Part shown: piece after piece, positions 1 to 7,765 of the stretch
Position numbering within the stretch: the stretch's first letter is position 1
Layout: every line of letters starts with the position of its first letter
DNA from: Sphingomonas sp. IC081
Lineage (GTDB): Bacteria; Pseudomonadota; Alphaproteobacteria; Sphingomonadales; Sphingomonadaceae
Assembly: GCF_006874585.1 (NCBI RefSeq)
Contig: NZ_CP029762.1
Coordinates: 651,922-715,921, forward strand
Reading direction: 5' to 3'
Length of the DNA stretch: 64,000 bases
The notes under the pieces: model-generated
Seen by the model: only the letters and a program-made list of their open reading frames with translations
The model's database searches: none
Told to the model about the DNA's origin: nothing
Program-made: the position numbers and the translations under genes

Positions 1-2
1 CC

Positions 3-2060
3 TTTGCCGACGACACCATCGGCGTGCTGTTCTCCGCCGCCTATTCCAAGCGCACCGTCTATCAGGAAGGCTTCTCCAGCGTCCGCTGGACCTCGCCCTT
101 CGTCAACGGCGACAGCTGGGCCGATACCGACCCCGAGGTCACCGGCACCCCCGAGAACTGCGGCGCCGCCGACAGCCTCGACTGCCTCTGGGCGCCGCGC
201 CTGCCGCGCGCCGACTTCTTCGGCAACGACCAGAAGCGCCTCGGCCTCTCGGGCTCGATCCAGGCGCGCCCGCTCGACGGGCTGAAACTGACGTTCGACG
301 CGCTCTATTCGCAGCTCGACAACGACCGTTACAGCTACAACTCGATGGAGTGGCTGCTCACGCATGGCCCGGCGGGCAATTATGTCGGCCAGACCCCGCT
401 TTCCTTCACCGTCGCGCCGGACGGCAAGCAGCTCGTCGCCGCCGCCTTCGACGATGTCACCTCGTGGTACGAAAGCCGCCACCAGACCTCGACCTCGAAG
501 TTCAGCCAGTTCGTGTTCTCCGGCGAATACGAGGCCAGCACGAACCTGACCTTCGACGGCATGATCGGCAAGGCGCGCGACAGCGCCGACCGCAGCGAAC
601 TGCGCTTCTACGCCCGCTCGGTGCCGCACTACTATGCCTATGACTATACCGGCAGCCGCGATGTGGCGTCGGTCGATTACGGCGACTACGATCCCAACGA
701 TCCCGAAAACTACATCAACGCGCTGACCGCGGCCAACCGGCTCAACAAGGTGGTGAAGGACAACTTCACCGCCAAGGCCAATGCCAGGTTCCAGCAGAGC
801 CGCTTCACCGCGCTGGCGGGGCTTGCCTATAGCCGCCGCATGGTGCGCTATTCCGAAGCACAGGGCGCGCTGCCCAGCTTCGCGCCGCAGGACTACATGA
901 CCGCCTTCCCGATCAGCCACTTCGGCGACGGCGTGGTCTCGGGCGGGTTGCCGACCTTCGCGGTGATCGACTTCGATGCCATCGCTGGCTCGGGCATGTT
1001 CGACGACGGCTACACCGCCAATGTCGCTGCGGGGTGGAAAGTGGTCGAGAAGACCACCGGCGGCTACGGCGAAGTCATGGGCGACATGGACATCGGCACG
1101 ATGATCCTGCGCCTCGACGCAGGCCTGCGCTATGTGCGCACCGACGTGGAATCGAGCGCGGTCATCGCCGGATCGCCGGTGGAGGTGAAACGCCACTACG
1201 ACAACCTGCTGCCTTCGTTCAACGCCGCGCTCAACGTCACGCCGCAAGTGGTTGCCCGCTTTGCCTATGCCCGTTCGATGACGCGCCCGGGCCTCGCTTC
1301 GCTCAACATCGCCAGCCCGGTCTTCGAATATACCACCCGCACGGTCAGCAACCTCGGCAGTCCGGATCTCAAGCCCTACCTCTCGGACGACTTCGATCTC
1401 GGCCTCGAATGGTACTTCTCTAAGAGCGGTCTCTTTGCCGTGGGGCTGTTCCAGAAGAACATCATCCGCTCGCTCAAGACCTCGGTGGTCGAGCAGATGG
1501 TGCCGCAGGAATACTGGGCGGCGATCTACGCCGATCCGCGCTACGACGCCTCCTACAATGCCGATCCGGCCTCAGTGCCCTACACCTTCTACAAGGCGGT
1601 CAATTCGTCGGACGGCGACAAGGTGAAAGGCGTCGAGGTGACGCTCAACCTGCCCTTCACGTTCCTGCCGGGGATCTTCTCCAACTTCGGCATCGCGTCG
1701 AACTACACCCATGTCGAAGCGCACGATTCCACCGGGCTTTCGCCCAATTCGTACAACTTCACGGGTTATTTCGACACCGGCAAGATGGGCCTGCGCCTCT
1801 CGGTCAACAAGCGCGACGACTACCTGCTCAGCGAACCGGGCGGCAACGGCCACGTGCAGGAACGCAAGTACGGCCCGACGCAAGTGGATCTCTCGGCCTA
1901 CTACAACCTGACCGAACGCCTCAGCTTCAACATCCAGGGCATCAACATCACCAACGAGCGCGAGCGGATCTACGGCACCGGCGACGGCACACAGTACCTC
2001 GTGCGCGAGTTCTCCCGCACCGGCGCGCAGTGGTTCGTGGGCGCACGCTACCAGTTCTGA
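3..2060 (+). CDS. TonB-dependent receptor, C-terminal part (5' end outside window)
   Basis: The frame is open to the left edge, so only the last 685 residues are present. They look like the beta-barrel of a TonB-dependent outer-membrane receptor: alternating aromatic and polar strands, an STSKFSQFVFSGEYEAS-type strand pattern, a late block with LKPYLSDDFDLGLEWYFSK (typical of the Caulobacter/Xanthomonas carbohydrate receptor group), and a C-terminus ending in aromatic Phe (GARYQF), as expected for BAM-inserted barrels. The plug and TonB box lie outside the window. The next two genes are a secreted alpha/beta hydrolase and a pectin methylesterase, so import of a pectic or other wall oligosaccharide is a reasonable inference. 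The substrate cannot be read from the sequence. Confidence 0.93.
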   Translation, partial: FADDTIGVLFSAAYSKRTVYQEGFSSVRWTSPFVNGDSWADTDPEVTGTPENCGAADSLDCLWAPRLPRADFFGNDQKRLGLSGSIQARPLDGLKLTFDALYSQLDNDRYSYNSMEWLLTHGPAGNYVGQTPLSFTVAPDGKQLVAAAFDDVTSWYESRHQTSTSKFSQFVFSGEYEASTNLTFDGMIGKARDSADRSELRFYARSVPHYYAYDYTGSRDVASVDYGDYDPNDPENYINALTAANRLNKVVKDNFTAKANARFQQSRFTALAGLAYSRRMVRYSEAQGALPSFAPQDYMTAFPISHFGDGVVSGGLPTFAVIDFDAIAGSGMFDDGYTANVAAGWKVVEKTTGGYGEVMGDMDIGTMILRLDAGLRYVRTDVESSAVIAGSPVEVKRHYDNLLPSFNAALNVTPQVVARFAYARSMTRPGLASLNIASPVFEYTTRTVSNLGSPDLKPYLSDDFDLGLEWYFSKSGLFAVGLFQKNIIRSLKTSVVEQMVPQEYWAAIYADPRYDASYNADPASVPYTFYKAVNSSDGDKVKGVEVTLNLPFTFLPGIFSNFGIASNYTHVEAHDSTGLSPNSYNFTGYFDTGKMGLRLSVNKRDDYLLSEPGGNGHVQERKYGPTQVDLSAYYNLTERLSFNIQGINITNERERIYGTGDGTQYLVREFSRTGAQWFVGARYQF

Positions 2061-2134
2061 CGCGGCATCAGTTGCTCCCTGGGCCGCTGTCCTCCCCCGG
2101 ACGGCGGCCCCCTTGTCTTGCTGAAGGAGACGTG

Positions 2135-3085
2135 ATGGCCCATCCGTTCCGCCCGGCGTTTGCGCTTGCCATGACTTTGCTCGCCCTGCCCGCCCCGGCC
2201 CGCGAGGTGGACGATAGCTACACCGTGGACCAGCGCTTTGCCCAATACCGCGACCAGTATCCGGGCATCGCCTGGCCCGCCGTGACCTGGCGCGAGGGGC
2301 AATCGGTGCTGTTCGACCGTCCCTACAAGACGCTGGGCACCCGCACGCTGCATCTCGACGTGTTCCGCCCGGCAGCGGCCAACGGGCAGGGCCTGATGCT
2401 GGTCCACGGCGGCGCATGGCGCTCGGGCGCGAAAACGCATTTCTACGCGCTTGCCAACCTGCTGGCACAGCGCGGCTACACCGTGTTCCTGCCCGAATTC
2501 CGCCTCTCCGGCGAAGCGCCCTACCCCGCCGGAATGGAGGACATTGCCGAGGCGCTGCGCTGGGCCCGGGCCCATGCCGCCGAATTCGGCCTCGACGGCG
2601 CCCACATCGCGGTCGGCGGCGCCTCATCCGGCGGACAGATGGCCGCCCTGCTCGCTTATGCGGGGCCTTCCGGTCTTTTCGGCAAAGTGCATGCCAACGC
2701 CCTCGTCGACCTCGACGGCGTGCTCGACATGGCCGATCCCGACGCCCTCCATTTCGAGAACGCGGCAGGCGCCGAGTCCCCCTTCGCCCGCTGGCTGGGC
2801 GGCCGCTTCGAAGCCATGCCGCAGCGCTGGCGAGAGGCCGGCGCCGCCGGCCATGCAGGGCCGCAATCGCCGCCCACGCTGATCGTCAGCAGCGGCATCG
2901 CCCGCTTCACGGTGGGCAAGGACAAGGTACTGGCCGCGCTCGAGCGGCACCGCATCGCCAACCGCGAATTCGCCTTCACCGGCGCCCCGCACGACTTCTG
3001 GCTGTTCGAGCCCTGGCTCTCCCGCACCGCCGAGGAGATCGACACGTTCCTGCGCCCCCTCACCCCTGCAAAGGCCCCGAAATGA
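2135..3085 (+). CDS. secreted alpha/beta hydrolase, probable carbohydrate esterase
   Basis: A 316-residue protein with a Sec-type signal (hydrophobic residues 8-20, ending APA before REVDD) and an alpha/beta-hydrolase fold. The oxyanion-loop motif HGGAW is at residues 91-95, the nucleophile elbow GGASSGG at 161-167 (Ser164), and a late His286 in GAPHDFW. This is the pattern of BD-FAE/acetylxylan-esterase-like hydrolases. I chose ATG 2135 because AAGGAGA lies just upstream and the signal peptide starts there; the frame is also open further upstream. The gene overlaps the following pectin methylesterase by 4 nt (ATGA), so removal of acetyl groups from pectin or hemicellulose in the periplasm is likely. 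Substrate specificity is inference. Confidence 0.88.
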   Translation: MAHPFRPAFALAMTLLALPAPAREVDDSYTVDQRFAQYRDQYPGIAWPAVTWREGQSVLFDRPYKTLGTRTLHLDVFRPAAANGQGLMLVHGGAWRSGAKTHFYALANLLAQRGYTVFLPEFRLSGEAPYPAGMEDIAEALRWARAHAAEFGLDGAHIAVGGASSGGQMAALLAYAGPSGLFGKVHANALVDLDGVLDMADPDALHFENAAGAESPFARWLGGRFEAMPQRWREAGAAGHAGPQSPPTLIVSSGIARFTVGKDKVLAALERHRIANREFAFTGAPHDFWLFEPWLSRTAEEIDTFLRPLTPAKAPK

Positions 3086-4197
3086 TCGCCTTGCGCCTGC
3101 TCACCCTATCGCTGGCCTGCGCCGTCGCCCTGCCTGCCATGGCCGCTACGCCCCCATCCGAACTCACCGTGAAGCCGGACTGCAAGGGCAGCAAGACCCC
3201 CTGCTACACCTCGATCGGCAGCGCGCTCGAAGCCGCCGTGCGCGATGACAGCGGGCGCTGGATCACCATCCGCGTGGCCGCGGGCGACTATGCCGAAAAA
3301 CCCGTCATCACCCGCGACCGGGTCCGCCTCATCGGTGCCGGGCGCGAAGCCACGCGCGTCCATTTCGGCGCCGTCGCGCAGACCGCCAGGGCCTATCACC
3401 GCAATGGCTGGGGCACGCCGGGATCGGCCACGCTCACCATCAACGCGCGCGAGATCGCGGTGCGCGACCTCACCATCGAGAACACCTACGACTACCTCGC
3501 CAACGACCGCCTGCCCGAAGGTGCCGAGGCCAGGATCGCCAACCCGCAGGCCGCCGCCCTGCTGCTCGACATCGACAGCGACCGCGTGCGGTTCGACCGG
3601 GTAGCGCTGCTCGGCTATCAGGACACGGTCTTCACCAATGGCGGCCGCGCGCTGATCCGCGAGAGCCTGATCGCCGGCAATGTCGACTTCATCTTCGGCA
3701 ATGGACAGCTGCTGATCGAGGACAGCGAAGTGCGCACCCGCATCCGCGCAGCGCCCTACACACCCGGCGAATTCCAGTCCTTTGTCGCCGCCCCCTCGAC
3801 CCCGCTGTCGCAGGCGCACGGCCTCGTCTTCTACCGCTCGCGCCTGACCCGCGAGGCCGGGGTGCCCGACCATGCGGTGGCGCTCGCCCGGCCCTGGCAC
3901 CCCACCACCCGCTTTGCCGATGGCCGCTACGCCGATCCGCAGGCGGTGGGGCAGGCGCTGTTCATCGACTGCTTCCTGGATCGCCACATCCACCCCGACC
4001 ACTGGACCGAAATGAACGGCACCGCGCGCGACGGCACGATGACGCAGGTGTTCCGGGCGCAGGATTCGCGCTTCGCCGAAACCGGATCGACCGGCCCCGG
4101 CGCCCCGGCCCACGCCATCGGCATGACCTGGGTCTCCCCCCATGCCATCGCCGCGATCCGGCGCGACATCATGGCCGGGATGCCAGAGCGGCCCTAG
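3082..4197 (+). CDS. pectinesterase (pectin methylesterase, CE8)
   Basis: A 371-residue secreted protein (signal peptide about 1-21, ending AMA-A) with the CE8 right-handed beta-helix. Family motifs are present in order: a Gln in NPQAAAL (Q156), GYQDTVF (Q180 and acid/base D181), GNVDFIFGNG (nucleophile D202), and LARPW (R270, W272). It should hydrolyse methyl esters of homogalacturonan, releasing methanol. The length fits bacterial periplasmic or extracellular pectinesterases. It is translationally coupled to the preceding hydrolase. It ends 6 nt from the end of the convergent GH35 gene. No polygalacturonase or pectate lyase is in the window, so backbone cleavage must be encoded elsewhere. 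Confidence 0.94.
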   Translation: MIALRLLTLSLACAVALPAMAATPPSELTVKPDCKGSKTPCYTSIGSALEAAVRDDSGRWITIRVAAGDYAEKPVITRDRVRLIGAGREATRVHFGAVAQTARAYHRNGWGTPGSATLTINAREIAVRDLTIENTYDYLANDRLPEGAEARIANPQAAALLLDIDSDRVRFDRVALLGYQDTVFTNGGRALIRESLIAGNVDFIFGNGQLLIEDSEVRTRIRAAPYTPGEFQSFVAAPSTPLSQAHGLVFYRSRLTREAGVPDHAVALARPWHPTTRFADGRYADPQAVGQALFIDCFLDRHIHPDHWTEMNGTARDGTMTQVFRAQDSRFAETGSTGPGAPAHAIGMTWVSPHAIAAIRRDIMAGMPERP

Positions 4198-4203
4198 GCG
4201 GCC

Positions 4204-5844
4204 CTAGCGGATCGGATAACGCGCCAGCTTCACGTGCAGCACTTGCGGCGCCGCCGTGAAGTTGAGGCCCCAGTCCACCTGATCGCCGTTCCACACGCGT
4301 AGGAACTGCCACTTGCCTGCGGTATCGTAAGTGCCCTCCTCCACGCGGTCGAGGATGAGGTTGGCGGCTTTTGGATCGGTCAGCCCGAACTCCACGCGGG
4401 CGAAGTAGCCGGTGACGAGGTATTCGTCCGGCCCGATCTCGGCAATCGCGACGCCGCCGGTGGGCCGGGCATTGCCCTTGGGGTCGGTCGGCCCGAAGTC
4501 GCCGGTGCCGAAACTGGCGGTGGCGACGTATTTGCCCAGCGGGATCACCTGCCGGTGGCCATCGGCCGGGTCTTCCGGCTCGGACGCGCCCCAAACCTTG
4601 CCTTCGAAGGCCAGCTTTGCCCAGACGCGCGCCATCGGCGCGAACAGCGCGTAGTTGGCCGCGAACGGCGCGATCGCCTCGTCATCCAGCTTCGATCGGA
4701 GCGGCAGGCTCGGGCGATAGCGCAGCGGGTCGAGACCGAAGGGCGACCAGCCGATCGCACCTCTGCCAAGTGCGGCGAAGAAGTGACGCGCATATTCGGG
4801 CGCATGCCCCGTCTCGGGCACGAACAGTGCGTTGTCCGGCCGCGTGTAGGCGTCAAGAAAGCCGAGATAGGCCTTGTGCTTCGGATTGTAGATGTCCGGC
4901 GCCACCAGATCGAGGTGCGGGGCGGCGGCCTTGTAGACGTCGATCACGGTATTGGCCGGGCCGCCACTGGCGTAGGTGTTCGGGTCCTGCCAGGTGAAGG
5001 GATCGCCGGGCAGCGCGGCGTTGACGTACATCGGCAGCGGCTTCACCGCCTTGCCCGCCGCCGCGACCTTGTCGATGTAGCCGGCGACCTGCCAGGCATG
5101 GAAATAGAGTTCGGCATCGCGGCCGAACAGCGCCGTCCAGTTGCCGGCGGGCTTGCCGAGGCGCCTCCTCAGCGCTTCGGGCACGGGCGCGGCGAAGGCG
5201 GCATCAGCCTCGGGCGAGTGATCGCGCGCAAGGCCGTAGGAACCGGCCTCGTTTTGCACCTGCATCATGATGACGGTGTTCTGCCGGTCCACCTCTGCCA
5301 GACGCCTCATCAGCGCGGCAAAGGCCTTGCTGTCCGCCGCCAGCGTCGCCTTGCCGAAGGGGGAGAGCCCGTAATGCAGGGTGCCGTCCGCGCGGCGCAT
5401 GCGCGGGAAGCGGGCATTGTCCAGCTTCACCCAGCGCGGGGTATATTGCGGGTTGGTGTTCTTCCAGGTGCCGAACCACAGCAGCACCAGCCGCACGTTC
5501 TGCGCGCGGGCCTGTTCGAGAAGCTGGTCGACGATGGCGAAATCGAAGCGGCCTTCCTCGGGCTCGATCTGCTCCCAGCCCACCGGCACCTCGACGGTGT
5601 TGACGTGCATCGCCGCCATCATCGGCCAGACCTTGGGCAGCGTCGCGGGCCATGCGCTGGAGTTGTTGATCTGCGCGCCCAGCATCAGGAAGGGAGCGCT
5701 ATCAACGATCAGCGCATGACGGCCATCGCGGGTGACGATATGGGGCACCTCGTCGGATGCGGCCCATGCCGCTGGCGACGCTGCGGCCAGCGCGGCGCAG
5801 AGGGCCGCGCCAAAGATCGTGGCGGTTTTCCAGGTGCCTCTCAT
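4204..5844 (-). CDS. GH35-type beta-galactosidase with DUF5597-like C-terminus (copy 1)
   Basis: A 546-residue secreted enzyme (signal about 1-29). The N-terminal TIM barrel carries the GH35 acid/base in QVQNEAGSYG (E199) and the nucleophile in FVPETGH (E344). The C-terminal part (about 400-546, with GPDEYLVTGYFARVEF) matches the beta-domain that follows the barrel in the Caulobacter/Cellvibrio group of short GH35 enzymes. Expected role: removal of beta-1,2-galactose from xylose side chains of xyloglucan oligosaccharides in the periplasm. It is the last gene of the minus-strand operon. ATG 5844 is preceded by AAAGGAA. A paralogue is at 10691-12328. Family assignment is firm; substrate is inferred from the neighbours. 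Confidence 0.92.
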   Translation of the reverse strand: MRGTWKTATIFGAALCAALAAASPAAWAASDEVPHIVTRDGRHALIVDSAPFLMLGAQINNSSAWPATLPKVWPMMAAMHVNTVEVPVGWEQIEPEEGRFDFAIVDQLLEQARAQNVRLVLLWFGTWKNTNPQYTPRWVKLDNARFPRMRRADGTLHYGLSPFGKATLAADSKAFAALMRRLAEVDRQNTVIMMQVQNEAGSYGLARDHSPEADAAFAAPVPEALRRRLGKPAGNWTALFGRDAELYFHAWQVAGYIDKVAAAGKAVKPLPMYVNAALPGDPFTWQDPNTYASGGPANTVIDVYKAAAPHLDLVAPDIYNPKHKAYLGFLDAYTRPDNALFVPETGHAPEYARHFFAALGRGAIGWSPFGLDPLRYRPSLPLRSKLDDEAIAPFAANYALFAPMARVWAKLAFEGKVWGASEPEDPADGHRQVIPLGKYVATASFGTGDFGPTDPKGNARPTGGVAIAEIGPDEYLVTGYFARVEFGLTDPKAANLILDRVEEGTYDTAGKWQFLRVWNGDQVDWGLNFTAAPQVLHVKLARYPIR

Positions 5845-5885
5845 CGCGTTAGGTTCCTTTAGGGTATCGTTCTGTGCGTTTAGGG

Positions 5886-7544
5886 TCAGGCGATCCCGCG
5901 ACCCTCGATCTTCACCACCGGCACCGTGCCGAGCCCTTGCGGCAAGTCGATTTCCATCGCCTCCGCCCCCTGCCGGAACGGCACCGCACCGCCGCCGAGC
6001 AGCGTGACGCGCGCCACCTGTCCCTTGCCCGCCTGCGCCATCGCGCGGCGGCCCAGCGCCTTTACGGAGAGCGGCTTCCTCGGCGCCGCCAGCGCAAACA
6101 GGTAGAGCGCGCCGTCCTTCACCGTGAAGCGCACGTCGCCCTCGACAAAGCCCTTGAATCCGCCCTCATTCTGCATGCCCACCGAAAGCACCGTCGGCCC
6201 CTCGCCATAGGTGTGCCAGGGCCGCGATCCGAACACGGCCTCACCGTTCACCGCCATCCAGCGGGCGAGGTCGTCGAGGATCTTCTCCTCCTCGCTATCG
6301 ATGGTGCCGTCACCGCGCTGGGGGATCGAGAGCAGCAGGTTGCCGTTCTTCGAGATCACATCGGCCAGCCGCTGGAGCACGCCCTGCGCCCCGACATAGC
6401 TCTTCTGCGTAAAGCGATCGCGGTTGTAGAACCAGTCGCCGATGCAGGTGTCTGTCTGCCAGGGCTCGTCCCAGAGATGGTCGGTAAAGCCGCGCTCCAC
6501 GTCCTGCACCAGCCCGAAGCGGGCGTAGGACTTCAGCTGCTTGGCGGTGAGCACCACGTCGATCTTGCCGTGCCATTCGATCGAGCGGTTGTAGTAGTCC
6601 GCCGCCGCCGCAAGGCCGTACTGCCCGAAAGGCAGTTCGTAGTTGTCGAAATAGCAGAAATCCGGGCGATACTTGGCTACGAGGTCCATCTGGCGCAGCA
6701 GCCACTGGCGCGCGAAAGTCTCGTCCCCCGGCGGCGCGGTTTCGAGCCACTGGCCGTCGTTCCTGTCGTGCCATTCGTTCATCGCCGCGATGGAATCGAT
6801 GCCGTCGGGAGCGACCATGTGGCGGCCGGTATAGAGTTCCTGCGGGTCGAGGCCTTCCCACCACTTGCCCGCGCCATCGGCCTTGGTGAGGCGATAGGCG
6901 TCATAACGCTCGCCCTTGCGCGGGCCCTCGGGATCGTAGGCATAGGCCGGCTGATACCAGTGCCAGGCGTGCGAGATATGGTTGGAAACGCCGAATTTCA
7001 GCCCGGCTGCCCGCGCGGCCTTCTCCCATGTGCCGACGACATCGCGGCCCGGCCCCACGCGCTTGGAGTTCCAGGCGTGGTGCGAACTGTCGAAACAGTC
7101 GAGATTGTCGTGATGGCAGGCGAGCGAGACGAAGTACTTCGCGCCCGCCTTCACATAGCGCTGCATCAGCGCCTCCGGATCCCAGCTTTCCGCCTTCCAG
7201 CGGTTCTGGATCTCCATCATGCCGGTATCGGCCGGATGGCCGTAAGTCTTCAGGTGGTGTTCGTACATCGGATGCCCCTGCATGTAGAGGAAGCGTCCGT
7301 ACCAATCGCCCTGCTCGGGCACCGCCTGCGGGCCCCAGTGCGACCAGATGCCGAACTTGGCATCGCGGAACCAGTCGGGATAGCGATAGTGCTCGACCAG
7401 CGAGGCCCAGCTGGCCTGCACCGGCCCGGCAGCCGCGCCCGTCGAGCCAGCAGCCGCGGCAAGCGGCCGTGCTGCGGCCCCTGCGGCAAGGGCGCCCGCC
7501 AGAAAGCGGCGACGATCCGGCCTCAGCCCCTTCACGGGGTGCAC
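5886..7544 (-). CDS. alpha-L-fucosidase, GH29, Tat-exported
   Basis: A 552-residue protein starting with a twin-arginine leader (DRRRFLAGAL, residues 10-19). The GH29 barrel is shown by WFRDAKFGIWSHWG (58-71), the substrate-binding block ACHHDNLDCFDS (142-153) and the nucleophile region RPDFCYFDNYE with D300. A C-terminal beta-domain follows. It should cleave terminal alpha-L-fucose, in this context the alpha-1,2-fucose on galactose of xyloglucan. The first in-frame start is GTG 7544, without a clear ribosome-binding site; GTG at codon 4 is an alternative. It is separated from the upstream GH31 gene by the large inverted repeat at 7616-7761, which may uncouple its expression. The acid/base residue could not be assigned by eye. 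Confidence 0.9.
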   Translation of the reverse strand: MHPVKGLRPDRRRFLAGALAAGAAARPLAAAAGSTGAAAGPVQASWASLVEHYRYPDWFRDAKFGIWSHWGPQAVPEQGDWYGRFLYMQGHPMYEHHLKTYGHPADTGMMEIQNRWKAESWDPEALMQRYVKAGAKYFVSLACHHDNLDCFDSSHHAWNSKRVGPGRDVVGTWEKAARAAGLKFGVSNHISHAWHWYQPAYAYDPEGPRKGERYDAYRLTKADGAGKWWEGLDPQELYTGRHMVAPDGIDSIAAMNEWHDRNDGQWLETAPPGDETFARQWLLRQMDLVAKYRPDFCYFDNYELPFGQYGLAAAADYYNRSIEWHGKIDVVLTAKQLKSYARFGLVQDVERGFTDHLWDEPWQTDTCIGDWFYNRDRFTQKSYVGAQGVLQRLADVISKNGNLLLSIPQRGDGTIDSEEEKILDDLARWMAVNGEAVFGSRPWHTYGEGPTVLSVGMQNEGGFKGFVEGDVRFTVKDGALYLFALAAPRKPLSVKALGRRAMAQAGKGQVARVTLLGGGAVPFRQGAEAMEIDLPQGLGTVPVVKIEGRGIA

Positions 7545-7615
7545 CTGCTGCGAAGGAGTGCGCCGGCCATCGTTTTAGATCCTCTTCCTGGTCCCGTTGA
7601 AATCTTGCCTGGCTA

Positions 7616-7761
7616 TTGTTTGGAAAATGCCCGGATGGGCATTTTCGGCGCGGTACCGGCCCACTCCCCCGCCCGACCACCCATCACGGTACGCTCGTGG
7701 GTGGTCGGGTGCGGGAGTGGGCCGGTGCCGCAAAATTCGCCTTCAGCGAATTTTCAAACAA
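7616..7761. repeat. 146-bp composite inverted repeat with three hairpins
   Basis: The two halves are inverted copies of one another. The central arms are 7652-7683 and 7698-7729 (29 of 32 positions complementary, 14-nt loop). Each half also carries its own terminal hairpin: 7624-7632 with 7637-7645, and 7732-7740 with 7746-7754 (9 bp each). TTGTTTG (7616-7622) and CAAACAA (7755-7761) close the outside. A folded strand would form a cloverleaf. It lies between GH31 and GH29 in the minus-strand operon and could act as an mRNA processing, stabilising or attenuating structure. Parts of it recur at 47149-47188, 53322-53350 and 60738-60767. Confidence 0.85.
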
Positions 7762-7765
7762 ACCC

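Noticed and set aside
5694..5704. AGCGCTATCA, a match to part of the LacI operator motif.
   Set aside because: It is inside the GH35 coding sequence, lacks the other half and has no promoter context.
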